From CAWGXG01 sp963826505 (GTDB taxonomy: Bacteria; Chloroflexota; Anaerolineae; Aggregatilineales; Aggregatilineaceae), in NCBI GenBank assembly GCA_963826505.1, contig CAWGXG010000007.1, positions 248,001-312,000 of the forward strand: a DNA stretch of 64,000 nt, given 5' to 3'. This document shows, one piece after another, positions 39,075 to 48,162 of this stretch; positions within the stretch are counted from its first letter, which is position 1; every line of letters begins with the position of its first letter. The notes beneath the pieces are model-generated. The model made no database searches, had not been told where the DNA came from, and saw nothing but the letters and a program-made list of their open reading frames with translations. Both the position numbers and the translations under genes were made by a program.

Positions 39075-40214
39075 CTATGCTTCCCGGCGCGCTTCCGCCC
39101 GGATCACCGCCGCCGCCAACGGACCGCGGTAGATCAGCGCACTCCAATATTGGACCGCAGGCACACCCACGCGGGCAAAATCATTATACGCCGCGCCGTC
39201 CAGCACGCCGCCGCAGCCGATCACATCCAGCGGTACGCGCTGCGCGCGGGCCGCCTCGACCAGCAGCCCGGCCACTTCGACGGCCCGGGCATGCAGCCGT
39301 CCTCCGCCGACGCCCGCCGTCAGGGCCGGATCGCCGGGTAGGGCTGGCCGAGCGTATTGGTCGCGACCACGGCACTTACGCCGGTTTCGGCGAAGACTTC
39401 GACCAGCGCGTGATACTGCGTGTCCGAAAGGTCCGGCCCCAGCTTGACCCACAGCGGGATCGCCCGCCCGATCTGGTCCGCCGCACGGGCGAGCGCCCCG
39501 ACCGCCGCGCCGCAAATCTGGCGTGCGTCCTCGGCGGTCTGGTGACCACGTGGATCGTCCTCGGTGTTGGGGCAGCTCAGATTGAGTGTGAACCAGGACG
39601 GGGTGATCGCGCTGCCCAAAAACATCGCCAGCGACTCCAGAACTTCGCCAGTCTGCTGATCAGGATCGCTCACGCCGGGGCTGACCGCCAGATTGATCCC
39701 GAACTGGCGCGGCAGTGCGTCCTGATGCGCGCCTAAAAAGGCCGCCGCGGCTCGCACGCCCGGATTGCGCAAGCCGATGCGGTTCTGCGTGGAGCGCGCA
39801 GGCACGTCGCGCCAGACGACCGTCCCGGGATTGCCCTGGCGCGGCCAGCGCGTGAACGATCCGAACTCGACCACGCCCACCAACCGCGGTACGCTGCGCC
39901 AGCCGGGGATGATGTTCCACCCGGAGTCGACCGCGTCCAGCGCGGCCTGCTCTGTCGCGAAACCGTCGCCCTTGACCAGTCCCGCCGCCAGCATTACCGG
40001 GGATTCCAATGTGACGCCGCCCACCTGCACGGTCGTCAGCGGCTGCGTCAGGCTGCGCGCCGCGCCCAGCAGCGGCAGCAGCGATGCGCGCGCATCCAGC
40101 CAGCGCAGCATTCCCGCCAGCCGGTCGTGCGCGTCTTGCGCGGAACGGCGGAAGATCAGCGGGCGCAGGCCAGCGTAAGCGGCGCGGTACAGTCCGAGAG
40201 CGGCGCGAACTCAT
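39075..40214 (-). CDS. pyrD: Dihydroorotate dehydrogenase, two frame breaks
   Basis: About 379 residues joined. The N-terminal helix (LGLYRAAYAGLRPLIFR) resembles class 2 membrane-associated enzymes, but the active-site loop is LNLSCPNTED with Cys, as in class 1. FMN contacts: LAAGLVKGDGF, QNRIGLRNPG, VKLGPD, NTLGQPYP, IGCGGV. Breaks near 40197 (one extra C) and 39340 (one missing G) are easily mended. The ATG overlaps the pyrC stop. No pyrK is present, in line with class 2. Confidence 0.82.
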
Positions 40215-41317
40215 AGCGCCGTCCCGCACACGTCCCGGCCAAAACCGGGCGCTATCAACACACGCTCGCCGTCGTACACCTGCTGGCCGCGGATCCAGAC
40301 TTCGCGCACCTGCCCCCACACGCGCATTCCCTCGAACGGCGACCAGCCGCACAGCGTGTGCAACTTCTCGCGCGTGATGATGGCGGAGGCATCCAGGTCT
40401 ACTACGGTGTATGTATCCGGCGGCGGTGTCAGGCCGAAAATGCGCTGGGGAGCCAGCGCCACCAGATCGATCAGGCGTTCAACCGGCAGACGGCGCTCGT
40501 GCAGCGCCAGACCCAACAGCGGCAGCGTGGTTTCCAACCCAGGCACGCCCGACGGCGCAGGATCGGCTGCTTTCTCGGCGAGGGTGTGGGGCGCGTGGTC
40601 GGACTCGACCACGTCGACGAGCCCGTCCGCCAGCGCGGCCCACAGCGCGGCTTGATCCGCTTGAGTCTTGAGTTCGGGCTTCATGCGGCCCAACGATCCC
40701 AGCCGCGCAACGTCCGCCTCGGTCAGATAAAGGTGGTGGGGCGTCACGCCGATCGACACGGGCAGCCCGTCCGCTTTGGCGGCGCGCAGCAGCGCGATTT
40801 CCTCCGCCGTGCTGATATGGCAGAAATGCGTCGGCACGCGGTAGCGGCGCACCAGCGCCAGAATGTCGGCCACCGTCTGCCCTTCGGCATGCACGGCGAC
40901 CGGTCTGGGGCGCGGCTGGGTCTGCGCGGCGTGCGCCCACGCGGCGTAGGTCCGGTCGCGCAGCGCCTGATCCGCGATCAACAGCGTGCCGGTCGTGGCG
41001 TTGTTGTAGATCTTCAGGCCGCACACGTCGGCCACCGCCCCGGCATATTCTGCCGTGTTGTCGGCCTGGCTGGCTCCGAAATACACGCCCCAATCGCAGA
41101 CCGCGTCCGCGCTGAGCGCGGCCCGCTTGGTGTCCAGCGCCGCGCGATCGATGGTCGAGGGCGGCGTATTGGGCATGTCCAGCACCGCCCAATAACCCCC
41201 CGCCAGGGCCGCCGCCGTTTCACTGGCGAAGGTGCCCTTCTGTGACCAGTCCAGCCCGCGCAGGTGGACGTGCGGATCCACCATGCCGGGGATAACGATC
41301 CGGCTGTGCGTGCTCAT
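40211..41317 (-). CDS. pyrC: Dihydroorotase
   Basis: 368 residues, amidohydrolase fold. Metal ligands: DPHVHLRG at residues 13-20, HFCHIS and SDHAPHT. Converts carbamoyl aspartate to dihydroorotate. ATG 41317 starts four bases past the pyrB stop and fits the family; the frame is open further upstream only because of GC bias. Confidence 0.9.
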   Translation of the reverse strand: MSTHSRIVIPGMVDPHVHLRGLDWSQKGTFASETAAALAGGYWAVLDMPNTPPSTIDRAALDTKRAALSADAVCDWGVYFGASQADNTAEYAGAVADVCGLKIYNNATTGTLLIADQALRDRTYAAWAHAAQTQPRPRPVAVHAEGQTVADILALVRRYRVPTHFCHISTAEEIALLRAAKADGLPVSIGVTPHHLYLTEADVARLGSLGRMKPELKTQADQAALWAALADGLVDVVESDHAPHTLAEKAADPAPSGVPGLETTLPLLGLALHERRLPVERLIDLVALAPQRIFGLTPPPDTYTVVDLDASAIITREKLHTLCGWSPFEGMRVWGQVREVWIRGQQVYDGERVLIAPGFGRDVCGTAL

Positions 41318-41321
41318 ACGG

Positions 41322-42395
41322 TTAAACCCACAGCCCGCCAAGCACCTTCGCCAGCAGCGCCATACGCACGAACATCCCGTTTTCCATCTGGCGGAAATAG
41401 ATCGCGCGCGGGTCCACGTCGAGCGCGTCGTGATCGTCGGGCGTGCCCATTTCATTCTTGCGCGGCAGCGGGTGCATCAGGATAGCGTCATCTTTGGCTT
41501 GCGCCAGCACGGACGGCGTCATGATGAAACGATCTTTGATGGCGTCGTATTCGGCGCGATCGGCGAAGCGTTCCTCCTGGACGCGCGTCCAGTAGATGAC
41601 GTCCGTCTCCCCCAGGACATCGTACAGGTTGTCCGTTTCATTGACCGTGATCCCGCTGGCCCGCACGAAGTCCGCGATCTCCGGCGGCATGGGCAGCACG
41701 TCCGGCCTGACGAGGTTGAGCGTGGCATCCTGCGCGCCGTAGCGGGCGATCAGCTTTGCCAGGGAATGCACGGTGCGGCCGTGTTTGAGATCGCCCACCA
41801 GGGTAATGTTCAGTCCGTCGATCGCGCCTTTGGCGTCGTAAATGGTGAAGATGTCCAGCAGCGCCTGCGAGGGATGCTCGCCGATGCCGTCGCCGCCGCT
41901 GATGATGACCGGGTGCCGCGAAATCTGTTCGGACAGGCGGTCGAGGTAGTAGGCGGCTTCGTAGGACGAGCCGACGTCCGGGTGACGCAGCACGATCACG
42001 TCCGCGTAACAGCCGACCGCGCGCACCGTGTCGGCCAAATTCTCGCCCTTATAGATCGAGGAGAACTGCACACCGTTACTGGCCGCGACCACTTCGCCGC
42101 CCAGACGGCGCATCGCCGCTTGAAACGACAGATCGGTGCGCGTGCTGGCTTCGTAAAACAGGGTGGCCATCATCTTCCCGGCGGCCAGCGCCAGCAAGCC
42201 GCGATCGCTTTGCTTCAGGCGGCGGCGGATCGACGAGGTCGCGTCGAACAAGATTTGCAGATCGCGGCGGTCGAACTGCTCGACCGAAATGATATGCTTG
42301 CCGGTAAAATCGCCGTCAATCTTGGGCGGCGTGTAGCGTTCCAAAAAACGGCGGGACTGGCGCAGATCGGCGGGGCGGGTGATTTCGTTAGACAT
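41322..42395 (-). CDS. pyrB: Aspartate carbamoyltransferase catalytic chain
   Basis: 357 residues. Carbamoyl-phosphate motif YEASTRTDLSF, HPDVGSSYEAA, GDGIGEHPSQALLDIFTI, GDLKHGRTVHSL and LMHPLPR. ATG 42395 follows GGAGG. It has about 40 residues more than minimal enzymes, mostly at the N-terminus. First gene of a pyrBCDEF operon; no pyrI regulatory chain is seen. Confidence 0.93.
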   Translation of the reverse strand: MSNEITRPADLRQSRRFLERYTPPKIDGDFTGKHIISVEQFDRRDLQILFDATSSIRRRLKQSDRGLLALAAGKMMATLFYEASTRTDLSFQAAMRRLGGEVVAASNGVQFSSIYKGENLADTVRAVGCYADVIVLRHPDVGSSYEAAYYLDRLSEQISRHPVIISGGDGIGEHPSQALLDIFTIYDAKGAIDGLNITLVGDLKHGRTVHSLAKLIARYGAQDATLNLVRPDVLPMPPEIADFVRASGITVNETDNLYDVLGETDVIYWTRVQEERFADRAEYDAIKDRFIMTPSVLAQAKDDAILMHPLPRKNEMGTPDDHDALDVDPRAIYFRQMENGMFVRMALLAKVLGGLWV

Positions 42396-42416
42396 GCTGG
42401 CTACCTCCAAACAGGC

Positions 42417-42443
42417 AAAAAAAGACCACCTCAACGGGTGGTC
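42417..42443 (-). terminator. Attenuator terminator in front of pyrB
   Basis: On the minus strand GACCACC (42443-42437), loop CGTTGA, GGTGGTC (42430-42424), then seven T. It lies 21 bases before the pyrB ATG, so it must be read through for pyr expression. Confidence 0.85.
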
Positions 42444-42640
42444 TTGCGTGATAGAAAGATCAATGCCGCGACGGGCAACTCGACGCGCGGCCCTGAGCAG
42501 GCGGATGCGTTCCAGAAAACCCCCAACGGCATAGCGGAAACCTCGATCTAAACCCTTGCTGACGATCGGGACGAGTTGGCCCGCTGCGCGCCGTTGGAGA
42601 GTATCTCCCAGACGCGCAGACAGGGCCGTCGGCCCTGTGG
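42444..42640 (-). ncRNA. Structured pyr operon leader, type unknown
   Basis: About 200 bases between promoter and terminator. The 5' end holds two abutting hairpins (plus-strand coordinates): ACAGGGCC/GGCCCTGT (42620-42638) and CTGCGCG/CGCGCAG (42584-42590, 42613-42619), the latter capped by GGAGA/TCTCC. With the downstream terminator this looks like a transcription attenuator. I see no clear PyrR box, and pyrR is not in the window. Confidence 0.55.
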
Positions 42641-42644
42641 GGGT

Positions 42645-42673
42645 ATTTTTACCGCAAAAGCACGGGCCGTCAA
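42645..42673 (-). promoter_or_regulatory. Probable pyr operon promoter
   Basis: Minus strand TTGACG (42673-42668), 16 bases, TAAAAA (42651-42646). It would start the leader near 42638. Confidence 0.45.
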
Positions 42674-42778
42674 TAGCAGAATCCGGAAAAAAGCAGAGAA
42701 GCAGGCGATACAGCCCCCTCTGCATTACCAACTTTGTTGTATACTTACGCTGCATACTGGAACCCTGTGGAGGTCTCC

Positions 42779-44077
42779 ATGACAAATGCCCGATTCGTGC
42801 CCCCCACGGGTTCGCCTCTCGCCACAGACGCCATCCCACACTGGGCGGACCTGCACCGTAAAGTGACTGTCGTCGATATTCACGCTCACCCCGCGCTGAA
42901 GGCGGCGCTTTTTCACCGCGATCTGACGCGGCGCAGCAAGATGATCCAGGCGTTTTTCTGGCCGCCGGACGTGCGGACCAACTTCCCCGCGTTAAGAGCG
43001 GGCGGCGTGGACGTGCTGCTGTCGGCTATTTACGCACCCGAAAAACGCCTGCTGGACGATCTCGCGTTTCTCAAGCTGCTGCGCTACGCGCCCTGGCCTT
43101 CCGTACGTCACACGTTTCACGATCTGCTGGACGCGCCCTACTTCACCGTGACAAACGGCCTGCTGGACGACTTCGAACGGCGCTTAGAACAGAGCACCCC
43201 GCCGCGCCCGGTGGAGCTGGCGCGCTCCCTCGACGCGCTTAACCGGCTGCTGGCGCAGCGCGCCCACGCGCCGATCGCCTTCGTGCACACCATCGAAGGC
43301 GGGCACGCGCTGCAAGGCGAAACTGGCAGCGATTCCGAAATCCTGTGCAACCTGGAGGCGCTGTTCGCGCGCGGTGTGGCGTCGATCACGCTGGCGCATT
43401 TCTACCCCAACCGGCTGGTGATGCCCGTTTTCCCGTTTCCGACCTATACCCAGCCGTTGATCACGCGCAAACGGCTGGCGCGGCTGTGGGATGAGCTCGA
43501 TCTCACCGCCGGGCTGACCCCCACCGGCGAGATGGTGGTCGAGCGTATGTTCGAGCTGGGGATGATCGTGGATGTGAGTCATTGCACGCCCACGGCGCGC
43601 CGCCGGGTCTATGAGATTGCTGCGCTGAAAAAGGTGACTAGCCGGGTAATCGCGTCGCATGTCGGCGTGTACGCCATCAACCCGACGCCCTACAACCTCG
43701 AAGACTGGGAAATCCGCTGGATGGCCGAGCATGGCGGGCTGATCGGCGTGCTCTTCATGAATTACTGGCTGGTGCCCTGGTCGACCGGGCCGGGCCTGGA
43801 CCACATCTCGCACACTATCGCGCACCTGGTCAAAGCGGCGGGCGGTACATCGGAGCATGTCGCGCTCGGCACGGATTTCGACGGCTTCACCGATCCGCCC
43901 GACGATCTCACCGACGCCTCGCAGCTGCCACGCCTGACGCAACGGCTGGCCGCGGAAACCGCCGGGCTGACCTATTGGAAATATTCAGATCAGGCTATCG
44001 AAAATATTCTGGGAGCCAACGCGCTGCGCGTGCTGCGTCAGGGCTGGGGACGCCGCGAAACTGCACCGGACGCCTGA
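42779..44077 (+). CDS. M19 membrane-dipeptidase family protein
   Basis: 432 residues. Zinc-ligand motifs of renal-dipeptidase relatives: VDIHAHPAL, HTIEGGHAL (bridging Glu), VDVSHCTP, ASHVGVYA and GTDFDGFTDPP. The family cleaves dipeptides. No signal peptide or anchor is seen, so it is likely cytosolic. ATG 42779 follows GGAGG at 42769-42773. Confidence 0.88.
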   Translation: MTNARFVPPTGSPLATDAIPHWADLHRKVTVVDIHAHPALKAALFHRDLTRRSKMIQAFFWPPDVRTNFPALRAGGVDVLLSAIYAPEKRLLDDLAFLKLLRYAPWPSVRHTFHDLLDAPYFTVTNGLLDDFERRLEQSTPPRPVELARSLDALNRLLAQRAHAPIAFVHTIEGGHALQGETGSDSEILCNLEALFARGVASITLAHFYPNRLVMPVFPFPTYTQPLITRKRLARLWDELDLTAGLTPTGEMVVERMFELGMIVDVSHCTPTARRRVYEIAALKKVTSRVIASHVGVYAINPTPYNLEDWEIRWMAEHGGLIGVLFMNYWLVPWSTGPGLDHISHTIAHLVKAAGGTSEHVALGTDFDGFTDPPDDLTDASQLPRLTQRLAAETAGLTYWKYSDQAIENILGANALRVLRQGWGRRETAPDA

Positions 44078-44167
44078 ACCCTCTCGCGCCGTCGCCACCC
44101 AAGGGGCCAGTATGCTACATTCTAGTTGGTACGATGATCAAATCCGTTCCAGTTGGAGAGAAGCATA

Positions 44168-44626
44168 ATGCCCACAAATGGCGAAAAAGCCCCTGATTTC
44201 GAGCTGAAGAATCAAAACGGCGCGGTCGTGCGCCTGAGCGATTATCGCGGCAAAAAGATCGTGTTGTTCGCCTACCCCAAAGCCGGGACATCTGGCTGTA
44301 CTGTCCAGGCATGCGGCTTTCGTGACGAGTTCCCGCACATCGAAGACGCCAACGCGATCGTGCTGGGCCTCAGCCCGGACGCGCCGGAAGACCTGTTGAA
44401 ATGGAAGCAGGAGGAAAATCTGCCCTATGATCTGCTGTCCGACCCGGATCACCGCGTGTTGGAAGCGTGGGGCGCGTGGGGTGAGAAAACGAATTACGGC
44501 AAGACCTACATGGGCGTGATCCGCTCGCATTGGGTGATCGATGAGCAGGGCGTCGTGGTGGATACCCAGCTCAAAGTCAGCCCCAAAGACAGCGTCGAGC
44601 GCGCCGTCAAGACCCTGGCCGGGTAA
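44168..44626 (+). CDS. bcp: Thioredoxin-dependent peroxiredoxin, Bcp/PrxQ type
   Basis: 152 residues. Peroxidatic Cys in TSGCTVQACGFRD with the resolving Cys five residues later, as in PrxQ. Reduces hydroperoxides with thioredoxin. FAYPKAGTSGCT replaces the usual YPKDNTPGCT. ATG 44168 follows GGAGAG. Confidence 0.9.
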   Translation: MPTNGEKAPDFELKNQNGAVVRLSDYRGKKIVLFAYPKAGTSGCTVQACGFRDEFPHIEDANAIVLGLSPDAPEDLLKWKQEENLPYDLLSDPDHRVLEAWGAWGEKTNYGKTYMGVIRSHWVIDEQGVVVDTQLKVSPKDSVERAVKTLAG

Positions 44627-44640
44627 ACCTCATCATTATC

Positions 44641-44666
44641 CTGTCCCCGGCGCGCGCCGGGGACAG
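44641..44666. terminator. Perfect palindrome between convergent genes
   Basis: CTGTCCCCGGCGCGCGCCGGGGACAG, a 26-base perfect palindrome between the bcp and rhomboid stop codons. It probably acts as a shared 3' hairpin; no T tract follows. Confidence 0.55.
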
Positions 44667-44671
44667 CAGCC

Positions 44672-45472
44672 TCACACCATCACCGCGTAACCCGTCACGA
44701 CGAGCAAGCCCACCGTGTAGAGCAGCACCGGCAGCGCCCAGCGCTGTATTGGATTGCGATCGACGACTGTGAAACTGGTTTGAGCCGTGGGATCATACGC
44801 GATCTGGTAATGCGGACCGATGAACCAGGCCAGCACCACGCCGCCGATTATCCCGCCAATGTGCCCGGCATTGTCGATCCGGAAAGGACCGATCACGCCG
44901 GACGAAAAGCCCAGCGCAAGATTGATCACCATGAGGATGGCGAGCTGCTGCAAATGGCGGCGACCCGCGGTCCCATGCAGATCGCGGTGCTGGTAAAAGT
45001 AGACCATCTCTGCCCCGAACACGGCGAAGATCGCGCCTGATGCCCCCGCCGATGGCGCGGACGTGAACACGAAGCTCGCCAGCGATCCTGACAGCCCGCC
45101 CAGGAAATAGATCGCGGCAAAACGCACCGTCCCAAACAGCGCTTCCACGTCGCGCCCCAGGATATACAGCGCATAACCGTTGAACAGGATGTGCATCAGC
45201 GACAGGTGCAGGAACATCGAGGTCACCAGCCGGTAATATTCACCGGCGCGGATCGCGCTGTTGACCTTAGCCCAATTGTCCAAAAACTGAAGCTGGCCGT
45301 TGCCCGACAGCGTGAAGAAATAGCCGTAGATCACTACGATGATGGCCAGCAACACGTACGTCAGGCGCGGCTCGCTGATCGGCAGGCTGACCGCGACGCG
45401 CTGCGGCCCCGGCGGGGGAGCCGGTTCGGATGTATCCTGAGTTGGCGCAGGGGGTTCGTAGCGGTGCAGCAT
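44672..45472 (-). CDS. Rhomboid family intramembrane serine protease
   Basis: 266 residues. After a Pro-rich cytosolic start, six membrane helices follow. Catalytic Ser lies in GASGAIFAVFGA, catalytic His in DNAGHIGGIIGG, and HLSLMHILFNGYAL precedes them. Cuts membrane proteins within the bilayer. ATG 45472 follows GAGGATG. Confidence 0.88.
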   Translation of the reverse strand: MLHRYEPPAPTQDTSEPAPPPGPQRVAVSLPISEPRLTYVLLAIIVVIYGYFFTLSGNGQLQFLDNWAKVNSAIRAGEYYRLVTSMFLHLSLMHILFNGYALYILGRDVEALFGTVRFAAIYFLGGLSGSLASFVFTSAPSAGASGAIFAVFGAEMVYFYQHRDLHGTAGRRHLQQLAILMVINLALGFSSGVIGPFRIDNAGHIGGIIGGVVLAWFIGPHYQIAYDPTAQTSFTVVDRNPIQRWALPVLLYTVGLLVVTGYAVMV

Positions 45473-45687
45473 CACATCATCCTCACAGAAACAACACGCG
45501 AGCCGGTCCACGCGCGCGGACATTCTTCCCAATGGGCTGTTTAAAGGGTGCGCGTCTGATCGGTGCGGAACAAGGCTCGACAGAATCTTGACAGCATACA
45601 GCCAGATTTTACCGCAAATCGGACTCGGTGCGGGAGGTTCTGTATGAGCGCTGCATTAGAACGTCATAAAATCGCGCCCAGCCTGTC

Positions 45688-45716
45688 TTGACAGCCATCC
45701 CCGGCCCGGATAAGCT
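45688..45716 (+). promoter_or_regulatory. Promoter of the FmdB-like gene
   Basis: TTGACA (45688-45693), 17 bases, TAAGCT (45711-45716), identical boxes and spacing to the aro operon promoter. Confidence 0.55.
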
Positions 45717-45762
45717 GGCAGCGGATGACGCAAACAAGGTCGACAGGGGAAAGGGAAACACG

Positions 45763-46218
45763 ATGCCCACCTATGAATATCGCTGCGAGGCCTGCGGGCG
45801 CAAAGTAACGCTGACTTACAAGACGTATGCCGCCTACGACGACGCTATCCAGGCCGGTTCGCAGACCTGTACCCACTGCGGCAGCCCCCGGCTGACACGG
45901 CTGATCTCGCGCGTGGCGATCCAACGCTCGCCGCTGTCGCGCCTGCTGTCGGGTGAATCCGATAACTCGTCGGCGCTGGACAGTCTGGACGATTCCGATC
46001 CACGTGTCATGGGGCGGCTGCTGCGCGAGATGAGCGCGGAAACCGGCGAAGAGCTGGGTCCGGAATTTGACGAAGTGGTCAATCGCCTGGAACGCGGCGA
46101 AGACCCCGAAGCGATCGAAGCCAGCCTGCCCGACGATTTTGGCGGTGGGGATGATCTCGGTGGGGGCGATCTGGGCGGGCCGAGTCCGATGCCGCCGTCG
46201 CTGCCGGACCTGCCCTGA
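45763..46218 (+). CDS. FmdB-type zinc-ribbon protein
   Basis: 151 residues. N-terminal MPTYEYRCEACG..C..CGS zinc ribbon (two CxxC pairs) is the FmdB signature; the function of the family is poorly known. The tail is acidic, helical, then Gly/Asp-rich and Pro-rich (residues 125-151). Confidence 0.8.
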   Translation: MPTYEYRCEACGRKVTLTYKTYAAYDDAIQAGSQTCTHCGSPRLTRLISRVAIQRSPLSRLLSGESDNSSALDSLDDSDPRVMGRLLREMSAETGEELGPEFDEVVNRLERGEDPEAIEASLPDDFGGGDDLGGGDLGGPSPMPPSLPDLP

Positions 46219-46229
46219 ACTTGATGAGA

Positions 46230-47111
46230 TTAGCGATCGCTCCGCGCGGACTCCGGCCCCTGGATGCGGAAATCCGAGCGGCTGCGTGTCAGCGTGATCA
46301 CGCCCAGCTCAGGCCGGCAGTTGAAGCGGACGACAAACTGCCCGGTCCCGATCCCGGCGGAGACGACCAGCCACAGTCGGTCCTCGATCCAATAGCAGCC
46401 GTGCGGGTACAGATGCCCGAGATGCGGCAGATAGAGCGGCGGCAGCAGCGGAAAGCGTATCTGGCCGCCGTGGGTGTGGCCGGAAAGTTGCAGCGCGACG
46501 CGCGCATCCGCCACGACGAAACGAGCGTAATCCGGCTCGTGGGCCAGCAGCACGATCCGATCGGTGGGAAGTGTTCCGTCTAGCGCGCCATTCAAGTCCG
46601 CGATCCCGCGCACGGCGTCGTCCACCCCCGCCAGGACGAGCCGGTCCGCGCCGCAGATCAGCACGTGGTGCGCGTTGCGCAGCACGCGAATCCCGGCGGA
46701 CTCCACTACCGCCGCGACGTGATCGTCCCCCACACTGTAATCATGATTGCCCAACACCGCCCACACCCCGAGCCGGGCGCGCAGCCCTTTGAGCACGGCC
46801 ATTCCCGCATCCAGCCCGGCGTGGTGTCCGGTGGCGATGTCGCCCGTGATCACGATCAAGTCCGGCATTTCGCGGTTAGTGGCGGCGACGATGAGCGGCA
46901 GCCGCCGGTCGAGCGAGGGAATCCCCAGGTGGATATCGGACAGGTGCACGATGCGCATGCCGTCGAAAGCCGGGGGCAGATCGATGATGGGCAAAGTCAT
47001 ACGCGTGACGCGCAGCCAGCGCGGTTCTACCCCCAGGCTGTAAACACCCAACGCGGCCAAAGCCGCGCCGCTCACGGTCACCGCCCGGCCAAGCCGCTTA
47101 AAAAGAGTCAT
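46230..47111 (-). CDS. Membrane-anchored metallophosphoesterase
   Basis: About 293 residues. N-terminal helix (residues 12-27) anchors it. Calcineurin-like motifs: LSDIHLG, ITGDIATG, LGNHDYS, LLAHEPD and LSGHTHGGQ. YkuE/LpxH-type relatives hydrolyse phosphodiesters or phospholipids; the substrate is unknown. Start ATG 47111. Confidence 0.85.
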   Translation of the reverse strand: MTLFKRLGRAVTVSGAALAALGVYSLGVEPRWLRVTRMTLPIIDLPPAFDGMRIVHLSDIHLGIPSLDRRLPLIVAATNREMPDLIVITGDIATGHHAGLDAGMAVLKGLRARLGVWAVLGNHDYSVGDDHVAAVVESAGIRVLRNAHHVLICGADRLVLAGVDDAVRGIADLNGALDGTLPTDRIVLLAHEPDYARFVVADARVALQLSGHTHGGQIRFPLLPPLYLPHLGHLYPHGCYWIEDRLWLVVSAGIGTGQFVVRFNCRPELGVITLTRSRSDFRIQGPESARSDR

Positions 47112-47118
47112 GACTCCT

Positions 47119-48162
47119 TCAGTCCGTCGTGTCGCGCCAGATGAGACGCGCGACCACCGGCCGGTGATCGGAAGTGCCCGACGTGGGGCCAACATGCGCG
47201 TCCGTCGCTGCGAAGGCCGCATCATACCAGATATAGTCGATCCGGATCAAGCACGGCAGCGGTGCCCGATTAGCGGGCCAGGTCAGGCCCAGGCCGCGCC
47301 CCGCCACGCGAAACGCATCGTCCAATACGGCATCCATCATGCGGTACGCGTCACTTTGGTCGGTGGTGTTGAAATCCCCAATCACGATCAAAGGCCCGCT
47401 TTCCTCCGTCACAATCTGATCGTGCAGCAGCGCGATCTCCGTGTCGCGGGTGGCATCATCATAATCAAGCGGGATCAGAGAACGGAGGGGCGAGCGGGGA
47501 TGCGCCACGATCACCGTGACGCGCGTCCCATCGATATCGAGCACGACCCGCAGATGCTGCATGGAATCCTTCAGCGGGCGAAACGTGTCTTCTTCCAGGA
47601 TCGGATAGCGGCTGAGCAGCCCGACGCCGCGCACGCCGCGCTGCGGGTGGAGCGCCTGGTACGGGTAGCGATCGGACAGATCGGCTTCCAGGCGGGCGGC
47701 GTGATCGGGGTCAAGCTCTTCCAACCCGATCACGTCGGCATCCAGCGCGGCGATCGTCTGCGCAACGCGCGCCGGGTCGGATTTCATGGAAAACACGTTA
47801 AAAGTAGCTACGGTGAACGAAGGCGCGTGGACGGCCGCGTCGCTGGTGTGGGGCAGCAGCAGCCCGCCGTAGGCAGTGATGAACATCACCATGCCCGGTA
47901 CCTGGAGCGCGATCAGCAGCCCGCGCCAGCGCGAAAGCAGTCCCAGCATGGCGAGCGCTAATCCGCCGAGAGTCCACCACGGCCAGAAATTGTTGGCGAA
48001 AGCCACCCACGCCCACCGTTCGCCTGCCGTGAAGCGCGCCACCAGCAGCCCGCAGACCGCCACACCGTACAGCGCGATGCCAAGCTGCACCAGAATCCAG
48101 GCGGCACGTCCCATCCGCCGGAGTTCCTCGGCCACTCCACTACGCGCGTGCGCCTGAGTCAT
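47119..48162 (-). CDS. Endonuclease/exonuclease/phosphatase (EEP) family membrane protein
   Basis: 347 residues. Three N-terminal helices (about residues 22-42, 60-78, 85-102), then an EEP domain: TFNVFSMK, LEELDPDH, VIVAHPRSPL, IGDFNTTDQS and TSDHRPVVARL. Active site likely faces outside. Co-directional with the metallophosphoesterase and HEAT genes, forming a probable operon. Confidence 0.83.
   Translation of the reverse strand: MTQAHARSGVAEELRRMGRAAWILVQLGIALYGVAVCGLLVARFTAGERWAWVAFANNFWPWWTLGGLALAMLGLLSRWRGLLIALQVPGMVMFITAYGGLLLPHTSDAAVHAPSFTVATFNVFSMKSDPARVAQTIAALDADVIGLEELDPDHAARLEADLSDRYPYQALHPQRGVRGVGLLSRYPILEEDTFRPLKDSMQHLRVVLDIDGTRVTVIVAHPRSPLRSLIPLDYDDATRDTEIALLHDQIVTEESGPLIVIGDFNTTDQSDAYRMMDAVLDDAFRVAGRGLGLTWPANRAPLPCLIRIDYIWYDAAFAATDAHVGPTSGTSDHRPVVARLIWRDTTD

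Noticed and set aside
41232..42551. 439-codon plus-strand frame opposite pyrB
   Set aside because: Antisense shadow of pyrB, no recognised domain.
42620..42650. Plus-strand terminator ACAGGGCC/GGCCCTGT followed by TATTTTT
   Set aside because: No plus-strand gene ends upstream of it; it fits better as the first hairpin of the minus-strand pyr leader.
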